64,000 nt of DNA from an uncultured Alistipes sp. (GCA_937911745.1 CALDPX010000059.1:1-64000); one strand, 5' to 3'; numbered from the stretch's first letter, positions 34,336 to 42,871 are shown. Numbers and translations: made by a program. Notes: a model not told the origin generated them from the letters alone.

Positions 34336-34971
34336 TTAGAACGTGATGCCAAAACTCAGATTCCAACTTGTACGGTTAGTATTGATGCTACCGGCTATGT
34401 CGTTGGTGTTGAGTTTGCCATCGTTGAAGTTGCCATTATAGCGGATTTCAGCAGTGAGCCAGAAAAGATCAACGGCCAAGCCCGCAGTCCAACTCATTTG
34501 GGGATCGTTGTATGCAGCAATGAAATCATTCTCTTCCAAGTCTTTGAAACCTTTTTCGGAGGCGATGGCAAACACAGGACCGGCATTAATCCTAATACCT
34601 GCAAGCCCCAAGTCGAACTCTGCACCGAGCAAGACAGGCAGGTCTATATAGGTGTGTGATTCAGGCTCTGGCTCATCGGAGAAGATGTCGTTGATAGAGG
34701 GAAAGTCAATAGTTGTGTTGGTGTATTGCAACTCGGGCTGAATATAGATAGGGAGTTTAGGAATGTTGATGCGAGCAAACAGCGTACCAGTCCAACCTGT
34801 TCCTTCGGCAGATATGGTCTCTGCAAGTTGGTCGCCACTAACGGGGAGTTGCTCGCTTGTGGAGATTACACCAATACGGGCACCAAGATTGAAAAATCCC
34901 AAGATGCCAAAGGCATTCATTGTAAATGCAGATGAAAGCACAAAAAGTGCCGAAAGAATTATTTTTTTCAT
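34336..34971 (-). CDS. Outer-membrane beta-barrel protein (second of a pair)
   Basis: The 211-residue protein has a signal peptide (MKKIILSALFVLSSAFTMNAFG) and beta strands such as TGTLFARINIPKLPIYIQPELQ (in parts: LFARINIPKLPIYIQPEL) and GLAVDLFWLTAEIRYNGNF, ending WNLSFGITF. Its strand order (N-terminal barrel strand IGV, PIYIQPELQY, LGAEFDLGL, INAGPVF) parallels the 33.5 kb gene (FSIHLQPEVMY, AGVGFDLGL, VQAGPVV), so the two are distant paralogues. Function unknown. Confidence 0.78.
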   Translation of the reverse strand: MKKIILSALFVLSSAFTMNAFGILGFFNLGARIGVISTSEQLPVSGDQLAETISAEGTGWTGTLFARINIPKLPIYIQPELQYTNTTIDFPSINDIFSDEPEPESHTYIDLPVLLGAEFDLGLAGIRINAGPVFAIASEKGFKDLEENDFIAAYNDPQMSWTAGLAVDLFWLTAEIRYNGNFNDGKLNTNDIAGSINTNRTSWNLSFGITF

Positions 34972-35026
34972 AGAATTAGGTGTTTGTGTATTATCAATTT
35001 GATTTTCAGTATTCTAAATTCCGCTA

Positions 35027-35034
35027 CAAATATA
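35027..35034 (-). promoter_or_regulatory. Promoter -7 element of the 211-residue barrel gene
   Basis: Minus strand TATATTTG, about 55 nt before the start codon. Confidence 0.4.
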
Positions 35035-35087
35035 TGTATTATTCTTCAAAAATGGTGCAAAAAGATGATTTTTTTCTCAAAGTTGGT

Positions 35088-35095
35088 TATCTTTG
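35088..35095 (+). promoter_or_regulatory. der promoter -7 element
   Basis: TATCTTTG, 23 nt before the chosen der start. It lies inside a longer reading frame, which rules out the upstream starts of that frame. Confidence 0.45.
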
Positions 35096-35118
35096 CAGCC
35101 GAATTAATCGAAAAAGTT

Positions 35119-36420
35119 ATGAGTTTAGTCGCAATAGTAGGTCGCCCAAATGTGGGCAAGAGTACATTTTTCAACCGTTTGGTTGGTATGCGTCAGGCGA
35201 TTGTCGATTCTACGGCAGGCACCACGCGCGACCGCCACTATGGTAAAACCGATTGGAACGGAAGAGAGTTTTCGCTCATAGACACGGGCGGTTACTCGGT
35301 AGGTAGTGACGATGCCTTCGAGGAGGAGATTCGCAAGCAGGTGCACCTTGCCATTGATGAGGCGGATCTTATTCTCTTTATGGTGGAGGTGTCTACGGGC
35401 ATCACCGACCTCGACCAGATGGTGGCAGATGTTCTGCGCCGCAGCAAGAAACCCACTCTGCTGGTGGTAAATAAGGTCGATAACTACGAACTTATCTACG
35501 GTTCCAACGAGTTCTATGGTTTGGGACTTGGCGACCCCTACTGCATAAGTTCTATGAGCGGTAGCGGTACGGGTGATTTGATGGACAAAATCGTAGAGAT
35601 GTTGCCCGAGGATAAGCCCGAGGTGGAGGAACAACTGCCCCGCATCACTATCGTTGGTCGCCCTAATGTTGGTAAATCATCGCTTACCAACGCCCTGCTT
35701 GGCACCGAGCGCAACATTGTGACCAACATTGCAGGCACTACACGCGACAGCATCAACACCCGCTACAATAAGTTTGGTTTGGACTTCTATTTGGTTGATA
35801 CTGCGGGTCTTCGCAAGAAGGGTAAAGTTACCGAGGACTTGGAATTCTACTCGGTTATGCGCTCCATCAGGGCTATCGAAAACTCGGATGTTTGTGTGCT
35901 GATGTTGGACGCTCGCCAGGGCATCGAGTCGCAGGATATGAATATCTTTTCGCTCATTGTCCGCAACAAAAAAGGCTGTGTGATTGTGGTCAATAAGTGG
36001 GACCTCATAGAGAAAGGCAACAATACGATGAAGGAGTGGCGCGAGGCTCTCTTGGCAAAACTCGCACCCTTCAACGATGTGCCTATCATCTTCACTTCGG
36101 TCATCAACAAACAGCGCATTATGGATGTATTGCAGACCGCTGTGAAGGTCTATGAGTCGCGTGCTCGCCGTATCTCCACCAGCGAACTCAACGAGTATCT
36201 GTTGCCTATCATTGAGGAGACACCTCCTCCAATGACCAAGGGTAAGTATATTAAAATCAAGTATATTACCCAACTTCCTACGGTTACCCCCTCGTTTGCG
36301 TTCTTCGTAAATTTGCCCCAATATATCCGCGACCACTATCGCCGTTTCTTGGAGAACAAGATTCGTGAGCATTGGGATTTTTGTGGGGTGCCGATGCAGA
36401 TATATTTCCGCCAAAAATAG
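35119..36420 (+). CDS. der: Ribosome-assembly GTPase Der (EngA)
   Basis: The 433-residue protein has two consecutive GTPase domains: MSLVAIVGRPNVGKSTFFNRL at the start (P-loop GRPNVGKS) and ITIVGRPNVGKSSLTNALLG (about 178), each with DTAG/DTGG and NKVD/NKWD motifs, then the KH-like C-domain (LPTVTPSFAFFVNLP). Der acts in 50S subunit assembly. The reading frame is open for 45 codons upstream, but the promoter box at 35088 and the family start MSLVAIVGRPNVG support 35119. Confidence 0.96.
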   Translation: MSLVAIVGRPNVGKSTFFNRLVGMRQAIVDSTAGTTRDRHYGKTDWNGREFSLIDTGGYSVGSDDAFEEEIRKQVHLAIDEADLILFMVEVSTGITDLDQMVADVLRRSKKPTLLVVNKVDNYELIYGSNEFYGLGLGDPYCISSMSGSGTGDLMDKIVEMLPEDKPEVEEQLPRITIVGRPNVGKSSLTNALLGTERNIVTNIAGTTRDSINTRYNKFGLDFYLVDTAGLRKKGKVTEDLEFYSVMRSIRAIENSDVCVLMLDARQGIESQDMNIFSLIVRNKKGCVIVVNKWDLIEKGNNTMKEWREALLAKLAPFNDVPIIFTSVINKQRIMDVLQTAVKVYESRARRISTSELNEYLLPIIEETPPPMTKGKYIKIKYITQLPTVTPSFAFFVNLPQYIRDHYRRFLENKIREHWDFCGVPMQIYFRQK

Positions 36421-36432
36421 CGACTACGCCTT

Positions 36433-36554
36433 GTGGGCGATTAGGTCGTTGCACTGCGATAAACCACCTTCTCATTTACGCTTAGTAAACTACGAGGGTG
36501 GTTTTCTTGTGCGCCCACTTGCTCGCCTACTTATAGACCGGCAGCCGACCTAAT
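36433..36554 (+). repeat. Dispersed 3'-end stem-loop element, copy C (after der)
   Basis: 122 nt, starting 13 nt after the der stop. Outer arms ATTAGGTCG (36440-36448) and CGACCTAAT (36546-36554); a second pairing GTGGGCG (36433-36439) with CGCCCAC (36512-36518) would cross it, so the two are alternatives or a pseudoknot. Middle stem CCACCTTC (36464-36471) with GAGGGTGG (36494-36501), and AAA/TTT extension. Inner TTTAC/GTAAA (36475-36479, 36485-36489). The GTTTTCTTGTGCGCCC tract follows. Confidence 0.82.
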
Positions 36555-36684
36555 GCTTTTTGGGAAAATGGGAGTTCTTACCCTTCTTATCTCTTCTTTC
36601 TCACCCATTTCCCTTTAATCCCCTCATCCTTTTTAGTATATGTGTTTTTGTGTGGTATTTGATGGATTATTTAGAATTTATCAG

Positions 36685-36692
36685 TATATTTG
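36685..36692 (+). promoter_or_regulatory. Promoter -7 element of the candidate small RNA
   Basis: TATATTTG matches TAnnTTTG. A TTTG lies 23 nt upstream (36658-36661), a little further than usual. Transcription would start near 36699. Confidence 0.4.
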
Positions 36693-36698
36693 CCGTTG

Positions 36699-36888
36699 GA
36701 TTGCAGAATATGCAGTTCTTTTTAATGGCATTTAGGCTGTTGGTTTTGTAACAAAAACGACCAATTTTTCTAACAAAAACACCAACAGGCACACTAAATG
36801 CCCATGCGTCATTGCGTGGGCTGTGCTTGTGTTTTTGTGGGTGCTTGGTCGTACCTTGTTACAACGAGCGCACCCACGTTTTTCTTTT
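36699..36888 (+). ncRNA. Candidate small RNA or leader with three hairpins and a terminator
   Basis: In about 190 nt there are three stems: CTGTTGGT/ACCAACAG (36737-36744, 36781-36788), extended by TTTGT/ACAAA; GCCCATGC/GCGTGGGC (36800-36807, 36814-36821), flanked by GCACA/TGTGC; and GTGGGTGC/GCACCCAC (36837-36844, 36870-36877), followed by TTTTTCTTTT, an intrinsic terminator. A promoter-like TATATTTG precedes it. It ends 67 nt before a secreted-protein gene, so it could be a stand-alone sRNA or a cis-acting attenuator. I do not recognise a known family. Confidence 0.5.
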
Positions 36889-36955
36889 ATAAGTTAAACG
36901 GTTGCCATCTGCTGGCGGAGAAAACTTTTTTGTTTAACTTACTAATGTCAATTCT

Positions 36956-37441
36956 ATGAAGAGAATTTTATTGTTTGCTCTTTTTGTGTCGGTGTCGTTG
37001 AGTGCCTTTGCTCAGAAAGACCGTTTGCAGTATCAAGAGTCATCGGCTCGTAGTTTGGAGCCCTCGCACGCGGTGATGATTACCCCGCTGGTTGCTGATA
37101 TGGAACTTCTGGGCGACCGTATATCCTATACTGAGAGCGATGCATTTGCAGGCTATGTCATCACGTCCAATGTTGTGCAGGATATATCCACACTTAAAAA
37201 CATCGCCCTCTCGCGTGCAGCACGTCACTACAATGCCGATGCTATTGTGGCAGCAACGGTCGATGTCGTGACCAATAACGAAGGACGATTGGAGATTACC
37301 ATCTCGGGTTACCCTGTCAAGTATGTCAATTTCCGCAATGCTAAACTCGAAGATGTGGAGTTGCAGGGCAGGGCACAAAGCTTCAATGACACCGAAGATG
37401 TTTTTGACGATAGGCATAAAAATACAACCGTAATTAAATAA
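36956..37441 (+). CDS. Small secreted protein of unknown function
   Basis: The 161-residue protein has a clear signal peptide (MKRILLFALFVSVSLSAFAQ). The mature part holds an alpha/beta pattern (HAVMITPLVADMELLG, ALSRAARHYNADAIVAATVDVVT, LEITISGYPVKYVNFR) and resembles small periplasmic proteins with one folded domain. No known family was recognised. It lies 67 nt downstream of the candidate RNA terminator and 56 nt upstream of another secreted protein gene. Confidence 0.75.
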   Translation: MKRILLFALFVSVSLSAFAQKDRLQYQESSARSLEPSHAVMITPLVADMELLGDRISYTESDAFAGYVITSNVVQDISTLKNIALSRAARHYNADAIVAATVDVVTNNEGRLEITISGYPVKYVNFRNAKLEDVELQGRAQSFNDTEDVFDDRHKNTTVIK

Positions 37442-37497
37442 GGTAATTATATTTTTTGATAATCAGCAAAATTTAACAAAACTCACATTAATTAGGC

Positions 37498-38178
37498 ATG
37501 AAAAGATTTTTTCTTTTGGCAGCTATGGTGCTTGTGGGCATCGCTGCCGAGGCGCAGTTGGTTAGGAGTTCAGCTCTGACAGTCATTAGAGAGGAGTTGC
37601 CACCCGTAGAACTCGGCTGGAAACACATTGTTGATGGTCAGATCGGTGTGGATATTTTCGATGCAGAACCTATTGTAGGTGTCCATTATATTGCAGCCTA
37701 CCGCTTTACGGATAATTACCTGGCAGGCGTTGGCGTAGGAATTGAAGGTGCCGATGAAGGGTTTGTTGAAATATATGAACACGAAGATATCTCGGTTGCA
37801 GTACCTATCTACCTTCATGGTCGCTACTACTTTGCAACCCATAGATGGTCGCCCTATGTGGGCATAAGCGCAGGTATATACTTCGCTTCAAAACAGGCTT
37901 ACCTAAATAATTATTGGGAAGGTTACGAGGTGGAAGGTAGCAATCCTCCATTTACGAGTGCATTTGCCGATCTCAATGTCGGTCTCAACCATCGTTTGGG
38001 TGCCGATGCCAAAAACGAACTGTCGATTTATGCAGGCTTGAAGTTCATCAGGCAGCGCTGTGTGCACGTTTGGAGCATTCCGAGTTATGATTATACCTAC
38101 CCCGATGGTGTGGAGATTGGTGTTGAAGGCTTTGAGCCTGTCGTGGGACTCTATTTCGGCACAAGTATTACGTTCTGA
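37498..38178 (+). CDS. Secreted/outer-membrane beta-barrel protein
   Basis: The 226-residue protein has a signal peptide (MKRFFLLAAMVLVGIAAEAQ) and many alternating hydrophobic strands (YLAGVGVGIEGADEGF, VPIYLHGRYYFATHRWSPYVGISAGIYF in parts: YLHGRYYFATHRWSPYVG), with the end VVGLYFGTSITF, an aromatic barrel C-terminus. It looks like a small outer-membrane barrel of the kind common in Bacteroidetes. Function unknown. Confidence 0.75.
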   Translation: MKRFFLLAAMVLVGIAAEAQLVRSSALTVIREELPPVELGWKHIVDGQIGVDIFDAEPIVGVHYIAAYRFTDNYLAGVGVGIEGADEGFVEIYEHEDISVAVPIYLHGRYYFATHRWSPYVGISAGIYFASKQAYLNNYWEGYEVEGSNPPFTSAFADLNVGLNHRLGADAKNELSIYAGLKFIRQRCVHVWSIPSYDYTYPDGVEIGVEGFEPVVGLYFGTSITF

Positions 38179-38300
38179 TAATCAGAGAAAGTTCGCGAAG
38201 TGTGTAAGATGTGTTGCGCCCTTGCACGTGCGGTTATTTATGTAATACCTGTGAACGAGAGGAGTGCAATTGTTCTTTTTGGGGGGATGAGTGTTGAGGC

Positions 38301-38331
38301 TTGGTGGCAAGTGAAATTATTGCTACCTTTG
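38301..38331 (+). promoter_or_regulatory. Promoter of the SBF-like transporter gene
   Basis: TTG (38301-38303) and TACCTTTG (38324-38331) are separated by exactly 20 nt. Transcription would start near 38337, 23 nt before the ATG. Confidence 0.6.
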
Positions 38332-38359
38332 CGGTGCTAATTGCCAAACGAGAATTGAT

Positions 38360-39247
38360 ATGAGTCCCAATGTGAGAACATATTCGATGCCTATTTGTAT
38401 GGTTGTGGGCGTGCTGTTCCACGACCACATAGGTGTGCTCGATTTCCTCTCGCCCTATCTTATTGCCGCAATGCTCTTTGTGACCTTCACGAGGGTAAAG
38501 GCTAAGGAGTTGCGCTTGGAGCGTATCCACGCCGGACAGTTGGCGATTCAACTTGTGGGCAGTGTCGCGCTCTACTTGGCGTTGCGCTGGGCGGGTGTCA
38601 ACGAGATAATCTGCCAGGGAGCGATGATTTGTGTCTTCATTCCTACGGCTATGGCTTCGGTTGTGGTGGGTGGTATGCTGGGTGCAAATGTCACCACAAT
38701 GACCACTTTTACGCTCCTCTCCAATATGTCGGTGGCACTTGTGGCACCCATCCTCTTCTCATTTGTCGGCACCCACACCGATATGCCTTTTCTGACCTCT
38801 TTCTGGTTGGTGCTGAGGCGTTTGCTGCTGCTTGTTGTACTGCCATTTGTGGTGGCTCAACTGCTGGGCAGGGTAGCCCCCAAGACTTTTGACTATGTGA
38901 GAGAGCACCAATCGTGGTCGTTCTATCTGTGGCTTATCTCGCTTACGATACTGATGTCTTCCACCACCAATTTTATCCTCTCGCAACCCTCCGAGTATGT
39001 CGGTTTGGAGATTACTATGGCTGTCGTTGCGGGCGTGCTCTGTGTGGGGCAATTCACGCTTGGCAGATGGTGGGGCAAGAGGTGCGGCGACAAAATAGCG
39101 GGCGGTCAGTCTGTGGGACAGAAGAATACCCTGCTCGCAATCCTACTCGCACAGAGTTATCTCAACCCCCTCTCATCGGTTGCTCCTGCCGCCTACATAG
39201 TGTGGCAAAACCTCATCAATAGTTTCCAACTCTCACGCAAAAAATAA
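38360..39247 (+). CDS. Membrane transporter, bile acid:sodium symporter (SBF) like
   Basis: The 295-residue protein has about nine or ten hydrophobic helices and the layout of the BASS/SBF family: an N-terminal half with LLAAMLFVTFTR-type residues and a central polar break in MICVFIPTAMASVVVGGMLGANVTTMTTF (in parts: FIPTAMASVVVGGMLGAN). The last helices contain NTLLAILLAQSYLNPLSS. It may carry bile acids or other organic anions with sodium. The assignment is family-level; other transporter folds are possible. Confidence 0.65.
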   Translation: MSPNVRTYSMPICMVVGVLFHDHIGVLDFLSPYLIAAMLFVTFTRVKAKELRLERIHAGQLAIQLVGSVALYLALRWAGVNEIICQGAMICVFIPTAMASVVVGGMLGANVTTMTTFTLLSNMSVALVAPILFSFVGTHTDMPFLTSFWLVLRRLLLLVVLPFVVAQLLGRVAPKTFDYVREHQSWSFYLWLISLTILMSSTTNFILSQPSEYVGLEITMAVVAGVLCVGQFTLGRWWGKRCGDKIAGGQSVGQKNTLLAILLAQSYLNPLSSVAPAAYIVWQNLINSFQLSRKK

Positions 39248-39335
39248 CTTGCGCGTTAAGAAACCAACGCCACTGCTTGTTATTTTGCAATAAAAGAGTT
39301 ATCTTGCGACATAAAATGTACTAATTCCCTAATTT

Positions 39336-40118
39336 ATGAAGCGAGTGTTACTGATTATGGCATTGCTCCTTGTTGCAGTTTCGCCACAAAACCTCTTGGC
39401 GCAACAACCTGCCTCGTCAAATCTGTCGAACTATTATGTGTCTGATATCAGCAAAAGTATTGATGTAAACAAAACGGTGTATAATATCTCCAAATGGGGT
39501 ACTTGGGGTGGTGCGTCTGTGGTGGCAGCGAGTAGTATTCTCTATGTTATAGGCGTAGAGAAAACCAAACAGTCGGGTAGCGATATTGTGAGTTTGGAGC
39601 AAGGTATGGGTATGATGGGTATGATTGTTGGCGGAATGAGTGTTGTCGCCTCGCTACCTTTCTACCTATGGGGCTTGCATCTCGAACAACAAGCCGATGG
39701 CTCCACGCTTATCATTGGCGAAAATCCCAAAGGGTGGGGTGGTTTGGTCGATTTCGGATGCGGCATAGAGAAGACATTAGGCATTGGAGGCTCGTTTGGC
39801 TACAACTTTGGTCGCCAACTCTTTGTGGGCTTGGGCGCAGGATGCGAGTACTACATACGAGAGGAGTATGGAGAGTTCGAGGAGCCCTACTGTTTCCCTG
39901 CATACATTGACCTTAGATTGAAATTTGGTGAAAGTCGACTTGTACCCTATATCGGCTTAAAGGGAGGTATCGAAGTTTCATCGGTCCCCATCTCTTATGG
40001 CTCGGTGGAGTGGGGTGTTAGCTACCAACCTCAGCACTCGCGCGGTACGTGGATGGGTGCGCTTGGGCTGTCCACCACCCGACACCTTATCTCGTTCAGA
40101 GTAGCCCGCTCGTTCTAA
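39336..40118 (+). CDS. Secreted protein with two membrane segments, unknown function
   Basis: The 260-residue protein has a signal peptide (MKRVLLIMALLLVAVSPQNLLAQ), then two hydrophobic segments with a charged loop (WGGASVVAASSILYVIGV at about 52-70 and GMMGMIVGGMSVVASLPFYLWG at about 90-112). The rest is beta-rich with a barrel-like end (HLISFRVARSF). This is similar to the small Bacteroidetes barrel/anchor family. Function unknown. Confidence 0.7.
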   Translation: MKRVLLIMALLLVAVSPQNLLAQQPASSNLSNYYVSDISKSIDVNKTVYNISKWGTWGGASVVAASSILYVIGVEKTKQSGSDIVSLEQGMGMMGMIVGGMSVVASLPFYLWGLHLEQQADGSTLIIGENPKGWGGLVDFGCGIEKTLGIGGSFGYNFGRQLFVGLGAGCEYYIREEYGEFEEPYCFPAYIDLRLKFGESRLVPYIGLKGGIEVSSVPISYGSVEWGVSYQPQHSRGTWMGALGLSTTRHLISFRVARSF

Positions 40119-40149
40119 GGCGAAATTGCGGCGAGGAATAAGAATACGC

Positions 40150-40179
40150 AAAGGGGAGAGTCGTAAAACTCTCCCCTTT
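40150..40179. terminator. Bidirectional hairpin between the 260-residue gene and tRNA-Gln
   Basis: AAAGGGGAGAGT (40150-40161) pairs perfectly with ACTCTCCCCTTT (40168-40179) across a 6-nt loop. It is 4 nt past the 3' end of the tRNA gene and 31 nt after the upstream CDS. Confidence 0.75.
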
Positions 40180-40183
40180 GTCG

Positions 40184-40254
40184 TTGAGCCACCGAGACTC
40201 GAACTCAGAATGACAGAACCAAAATCTGCAGTGTTACCATTACACCATGGCTCA
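40184..40254 (-). tRNA. tRNA-Gln (anticodon TTG)
   Basis: The minus strand folds as a cloverleaf: acceptor TGAGCCA/TGGCTCA with discriminator A, the D-loop TGGTGTAATGGTAACA, anticodon stem GCAGA/TCTGT with loop TTTTGGT (anticodon TTG), and T-loop region GAGTTCGAGTCTC. It reads CAA codons. CCA is not encoded and must be added. A perfect hairpin follows the 3' end. Confidence 0.95.
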
Positions 40255-40363
40255 ATGAATTGCTAAAAACTCGTTAGCGGGTGCAAAGATACAAATAAAA
40301 TTGACAATTGAAAATCGACAACTAAAAATTGACGAAAAAAAGTTAATTTTCTCGTTTTTTACA

Positions 40364-40897
40364 CTACTGTTCTTCGGCGTGCAGCACCATAAAATGTTCG
40401 GTGCGGGTGTCGCCCAAGAGCGTGGGTTTGTTGTATTCGGTGTGGTGGTAGCGAAAACCGCACTTCTCCATCACTCGGCACGAGCGGAGGTTACCTTCGT
40501 AGTAGCCGCACCACAACCTCTTATAGCCCAACTCGCCAAAGGCTCTGCCTATGAGCAAGCGCACCGCCTCCGTGGTGAGTCCTTGTCCCCAAAATGGCTC
40601 CGCCAGCCAATAGCCAAGTTCGGCATCGCCAAATTTGCGCAAAGAGGGCGATACCCCCTCGCCACTCTTTATGGCAGCACTACCTATTGGCTCGCCCGTT
40701 GAGCGCAGAACTATGGCGTAGGTTTCGGGGGCAGAAAAGACGGTGCGAATAATCTCCCTGCTCTCCTCCACTGAGTGGTGCTCACGCCACCCCGCAATGG
40801 GTCCTACATTGGGGTTTTGTGCCCAACGGAACATAATTGCTGCCTCCTCTTCGCGCCAGGGGCGTAGCAAGATGTGCTCGGTGTGGAGTTGTGTCAT
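40364..40897 (-). CDS. GNAT-family N-acetyltransferase (RimJ/RimL type)
   Basis: The 177-residue protein starts TEHILLRPWREEEAAIMFRWAQNP (in parts: LLRPWREEEAAIMFRWAQ), the RimL-type N-terminal pattern, and has the acetyl-CoA site FWGQGLTTEAVRLLIGRAFGELG (Q/RxxGxG/A-like GQGLTTEAV) and ENLRSCRVMEKCGF-like NLRSCRVMEKCGFRYH. It acetylates an amino group, likely of a protein N-terminus or a small molecule. The substrate is unknown. It is followed by the TfoX-like gene upstream on the same strand with 17 nt between. Confidence 0.88.
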   Translation of the reverse strand: MTQLHTEHILLRPWREEEAAIMFRWAQNPNVGPIAGWREHHSVEESREIIRTVFSAPETYAIVLRSTGEPIGSAAIKSGEGVSPSLRKFGDAELGYWLAEPFWGQGLTTEAVRLLIGRAFGELGYKRLWCGYYEGNLRSCRVMEKCGFRYHHTEYNKPTLLGDTRTEHFMVLHAEEQ

Positions 40898-40914
40898 TTG
40901 TGTGTTGAGGGGAA

Positions 40915-41244
40915 TTATTTACGCCTTTTCTTTGGTTTGGGCATAGGTTTATACTTGTCGAGCAAGAGGAGTACCTCGCCAGCAAGCGAGGTATCCTCAA
41001 TGTCGAGTATTACAAAATCCTTGGCACCAGGGAATGGCGGACGAGGCTCAGCTGTAGCAAGAGGCTCCGCCACACACTCTATGCGCTTGACAAATACTGT
41101 ATTGTCGCAGACAAAGAAGAGCGGTTTCTCGCCCGAATAGACGCAGTATTCGCCAAACATAGGACGATACCAAAGGTCGAGCCCGGTGTGAGCCGCCTCC
41201 AAGCAGTCCATTACGAACTCTATGTAGTCGGGCGAGGTTGCCAT
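40915..41244 (-). CDS. TfoX N-terminal-domain protein
   Basis: The 109-residue protein contains the TfoX N-domain pattern: an initial helix, then RPMFGEYCVYSGEKPLFFVCDNTVFVK, where MFGEY corresponds to the RxMFGGxG motif (in parts: RPMFGEYCVYSG, FFVCDNTVFVK). It has a very basic tail (PMPKPKKRRK). Family members include the competence regulator TfoX/Sxy, but this short form lacks the C-terminal domain. Its role is unknown. It lies in a minus-strand run nhaA-tfoX-like-GNAT with gaps of 14-17 nt, so they may share a transcript. Confidence 0.8.
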   Translation of the reverse strand: MATSPDYIEFVMDCLEAAHTGLDLWYRPMFGEYCVYSGEKPLFFVCDNTVFVKRIECVAEPLATAEPRPPFPGAKDFVILDIEDTSLAGEVLLLLDKYKPMPKPKKRRK

Positions 41245-41258
41245 TATGAGTTATCTTC

Positions 41259-42605
41259 CTATTTTTCTTTCTCCTCTTTGGGAAGTGTGCGATCGAGAAG
41301 CAGTGCACCCGCAAGAGCCGAAATGATAGTGCCGCAAAGGATACCGAGTTTTGCTAGGTCGAGCATCTGCCTGCCGTCTGTACCGAGAGGCGAGTAGGCG
41401 AGGTCGGCGATGAACATAGACACCGTAAAGCCAATACCACAGAGCATACATACGCTGGCAAACGACTTCCACGAAGCGCCCGTAGGCATTGTTGCCACTT
41501 TGGTCTTGATGGCAAGCCACGAGAAGGAGAATACACCCACAAACTTACCGATAACCAAGCCCAAGATAACTGCTAAACTTACGCCCGAGAAGATGTCGGC
41601 AAAGTGTACGCCACTCAAATCCACGCCTGCGTTGGCGAAGGCAAACAGAGGCAAGATAATGTAGTTGATGAATTCCCTCAGGTCGTCTTCCAAATGTTGC
41701 AGAGGACTAATGAGGTGGTCGGCTGCCGACTCCACACTTTTGAGCATCTGTATCTCATCGTTGCTGAAAACCACCGTTTGGTGCTTGTCGGTAACCTCCA
41801 CAATGGGGAATTCGCCTATGTTGTTACGGATGCGCTCGATGTAGTAGCGAGTACCCTTGCCGATACTTGCGGGGATGCAGAGTGCTGCTACAACGCCCGA
41901 GATGGTAGCGTGGATACCCGAGTTGAGCATCGCAAACCACATAATCGCTCCGAAGATTAGGTAACAAGTTTTGCTCTTTACGTTGAAGCGATTGGCGATG
42001 AGCATTGCTATAACGCACAACAGAGCCACGAGCATCCAATTCCACTCAATGGAAGAGGTGTAGCAAATGGCTATAACCAAAATACCGCCCAAGTCGTCAG
42101 CTACGGCAAGTGTCGTGAGGAAAATTTTGAGTCCCAGAGGTACTCTCTTTCCAAACATCGCCAACACTCCGAGCGAGAAGGCAATGTCGGTAGCCATAGG
42201 GATTGCCGCACCTCGCATCATACCAGCCTCCGAGGGACAGGTAAGAGCAAAAATGAGTACAGGAATGAGCATACCACCACACGCTCCGATGATGGGCAGG
42301 ATTGCTTTCTTGATGGAGGAGAGTTCGCCTACGAGAATCTCACGTTTGATTTCCAAACCTACCGAGAGGAAGAAAATCGCCATCAGGAAGTCGTTGATGA
42401 GCACTTGGAATGTGAAGGGTTCACCGTGGTGCGAAAAGATATTAAAGTCGCCAAACGATATGGAAACGGGTTTTTCGAGTAGTCCGAAATACCACTCTTT
42501 TAGCGGAGTATTAGCGCATATGAGTGCCAAAATAGTGGCTGCAATAAGCCAAAAACTCGCCGTGGAGTATTTTTTGAAAAGACTTAGGAATGTGTAATTT
42601 TTCAT
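41259..42605 (-). CDS. nhaA: Na+/H+ antiporter NhaA
   Basis: The 448-residue membrane protein has the NhaA signatures: FLSVGLEIKREILVGELSS, PMATDIAFSLGVLAMFGKRVP (with the Asp of the ion path), LAVADDLGGILVIAICYTS (the conserved Asp pair DD), and FANAGVDLS. It exchanges sodium for protons at the inner membrane in pH and salt homeostasis. A hydrophilic insert of about 60 residues (about 260-320) is longer than in E. coli NhaA (about 388 residues). Confidence 0.95.
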   Translation of the reverse strand: MKNYTFLSLFKKYSTASFWLIAATILALICANTPLKEWYFGLLEKPVSISFGDFNIFSHHGEPFTFQVLINDFLMAIFFLSVGLEIKREILVGELSSIKKAILPIIGACGGMLIPVLIFALTCPSEAGMMRGAAIPMATDIAFSLGVLAMFGKRVPLGLKIFLTTLAVADDLGGILVIAICYTSSIEWNWMLVALLCVIAMLIANRFNVKSKTCYLIFGAIMWFAMLNSGIHATISGVVAALCIPASIGKGTRYYIERIRNNIGEFPIVEVTDKHQTVVFSNDEIQMLKSVESAADHLISPLQHLEDDLREFINYIILPLFAFANAGVDLSGVHFADIFSGVSLAVILGLVIGKFVGVFSFSWLAIKTKVATMPTGASWKSFASVCMLCGIGFTVSMFIADLAYSPLGTDGRQMLDLAKLGILCGTIISALAGALLLDRTLPKEEKEK

Positions 42606-42744
42606 AGCCTTACGTACTATGTTTTGGTGTTAAAAAATGTTGTTGAACTAAACCTGTGGATTGTGTGGCATAATATTCCGCCACTCCGCATTATAGAGTG
42701 TGCTACTCATGTGCGGGCGAAAATTTGTGTCACGTTTCCTAAAA

Positions 42745-42762
42745 ATCTCTCCTTGGAGAGAT
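42745..42762. promoter_or_regulatory. Near-palindrome upstream of nhaA
   Basis: ATCTCTCC (42745-42752), 2-nt centre TT, GGAGAGAT (42755-42762), about 140 nt upstream of the nhaA start and 110 nt upstream of ruvX. The short centre prevents a good RNA hairpin, so if it works it is likely a protein-binding site. The rest of 42606-42814 shows no gene. Confidence 0.3.
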
Positions 42763-42854
42763 AGCCCCTTAAATTCGACCGCAAAAATAGGGCATAATTC
42801 ATTACAATGTTCTCTTGGGTGCAATTTTTATCTCATTTTTTGCAAGAAGTTTTG

Positions 42855-42862
42855 TACCTTTG
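42855..42862 (+). promoter_or_regulatory. ruvX promoter -7 element
   Basis: TACCTTTG ends 9 nt before the ruvX ATG at 42872, so the transcript would start about 3 nt before the start codon and be nearly leaderless. Confidence 0.45.
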
Positions 42863-42871
42863 TGGGCGAGT

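Noticed and set aside
42606..42814. Riboswitch upstream of nhaA
   Set aside because: Only one near-palindrome with a 2-nt centre is present; no larger structure is apparent.
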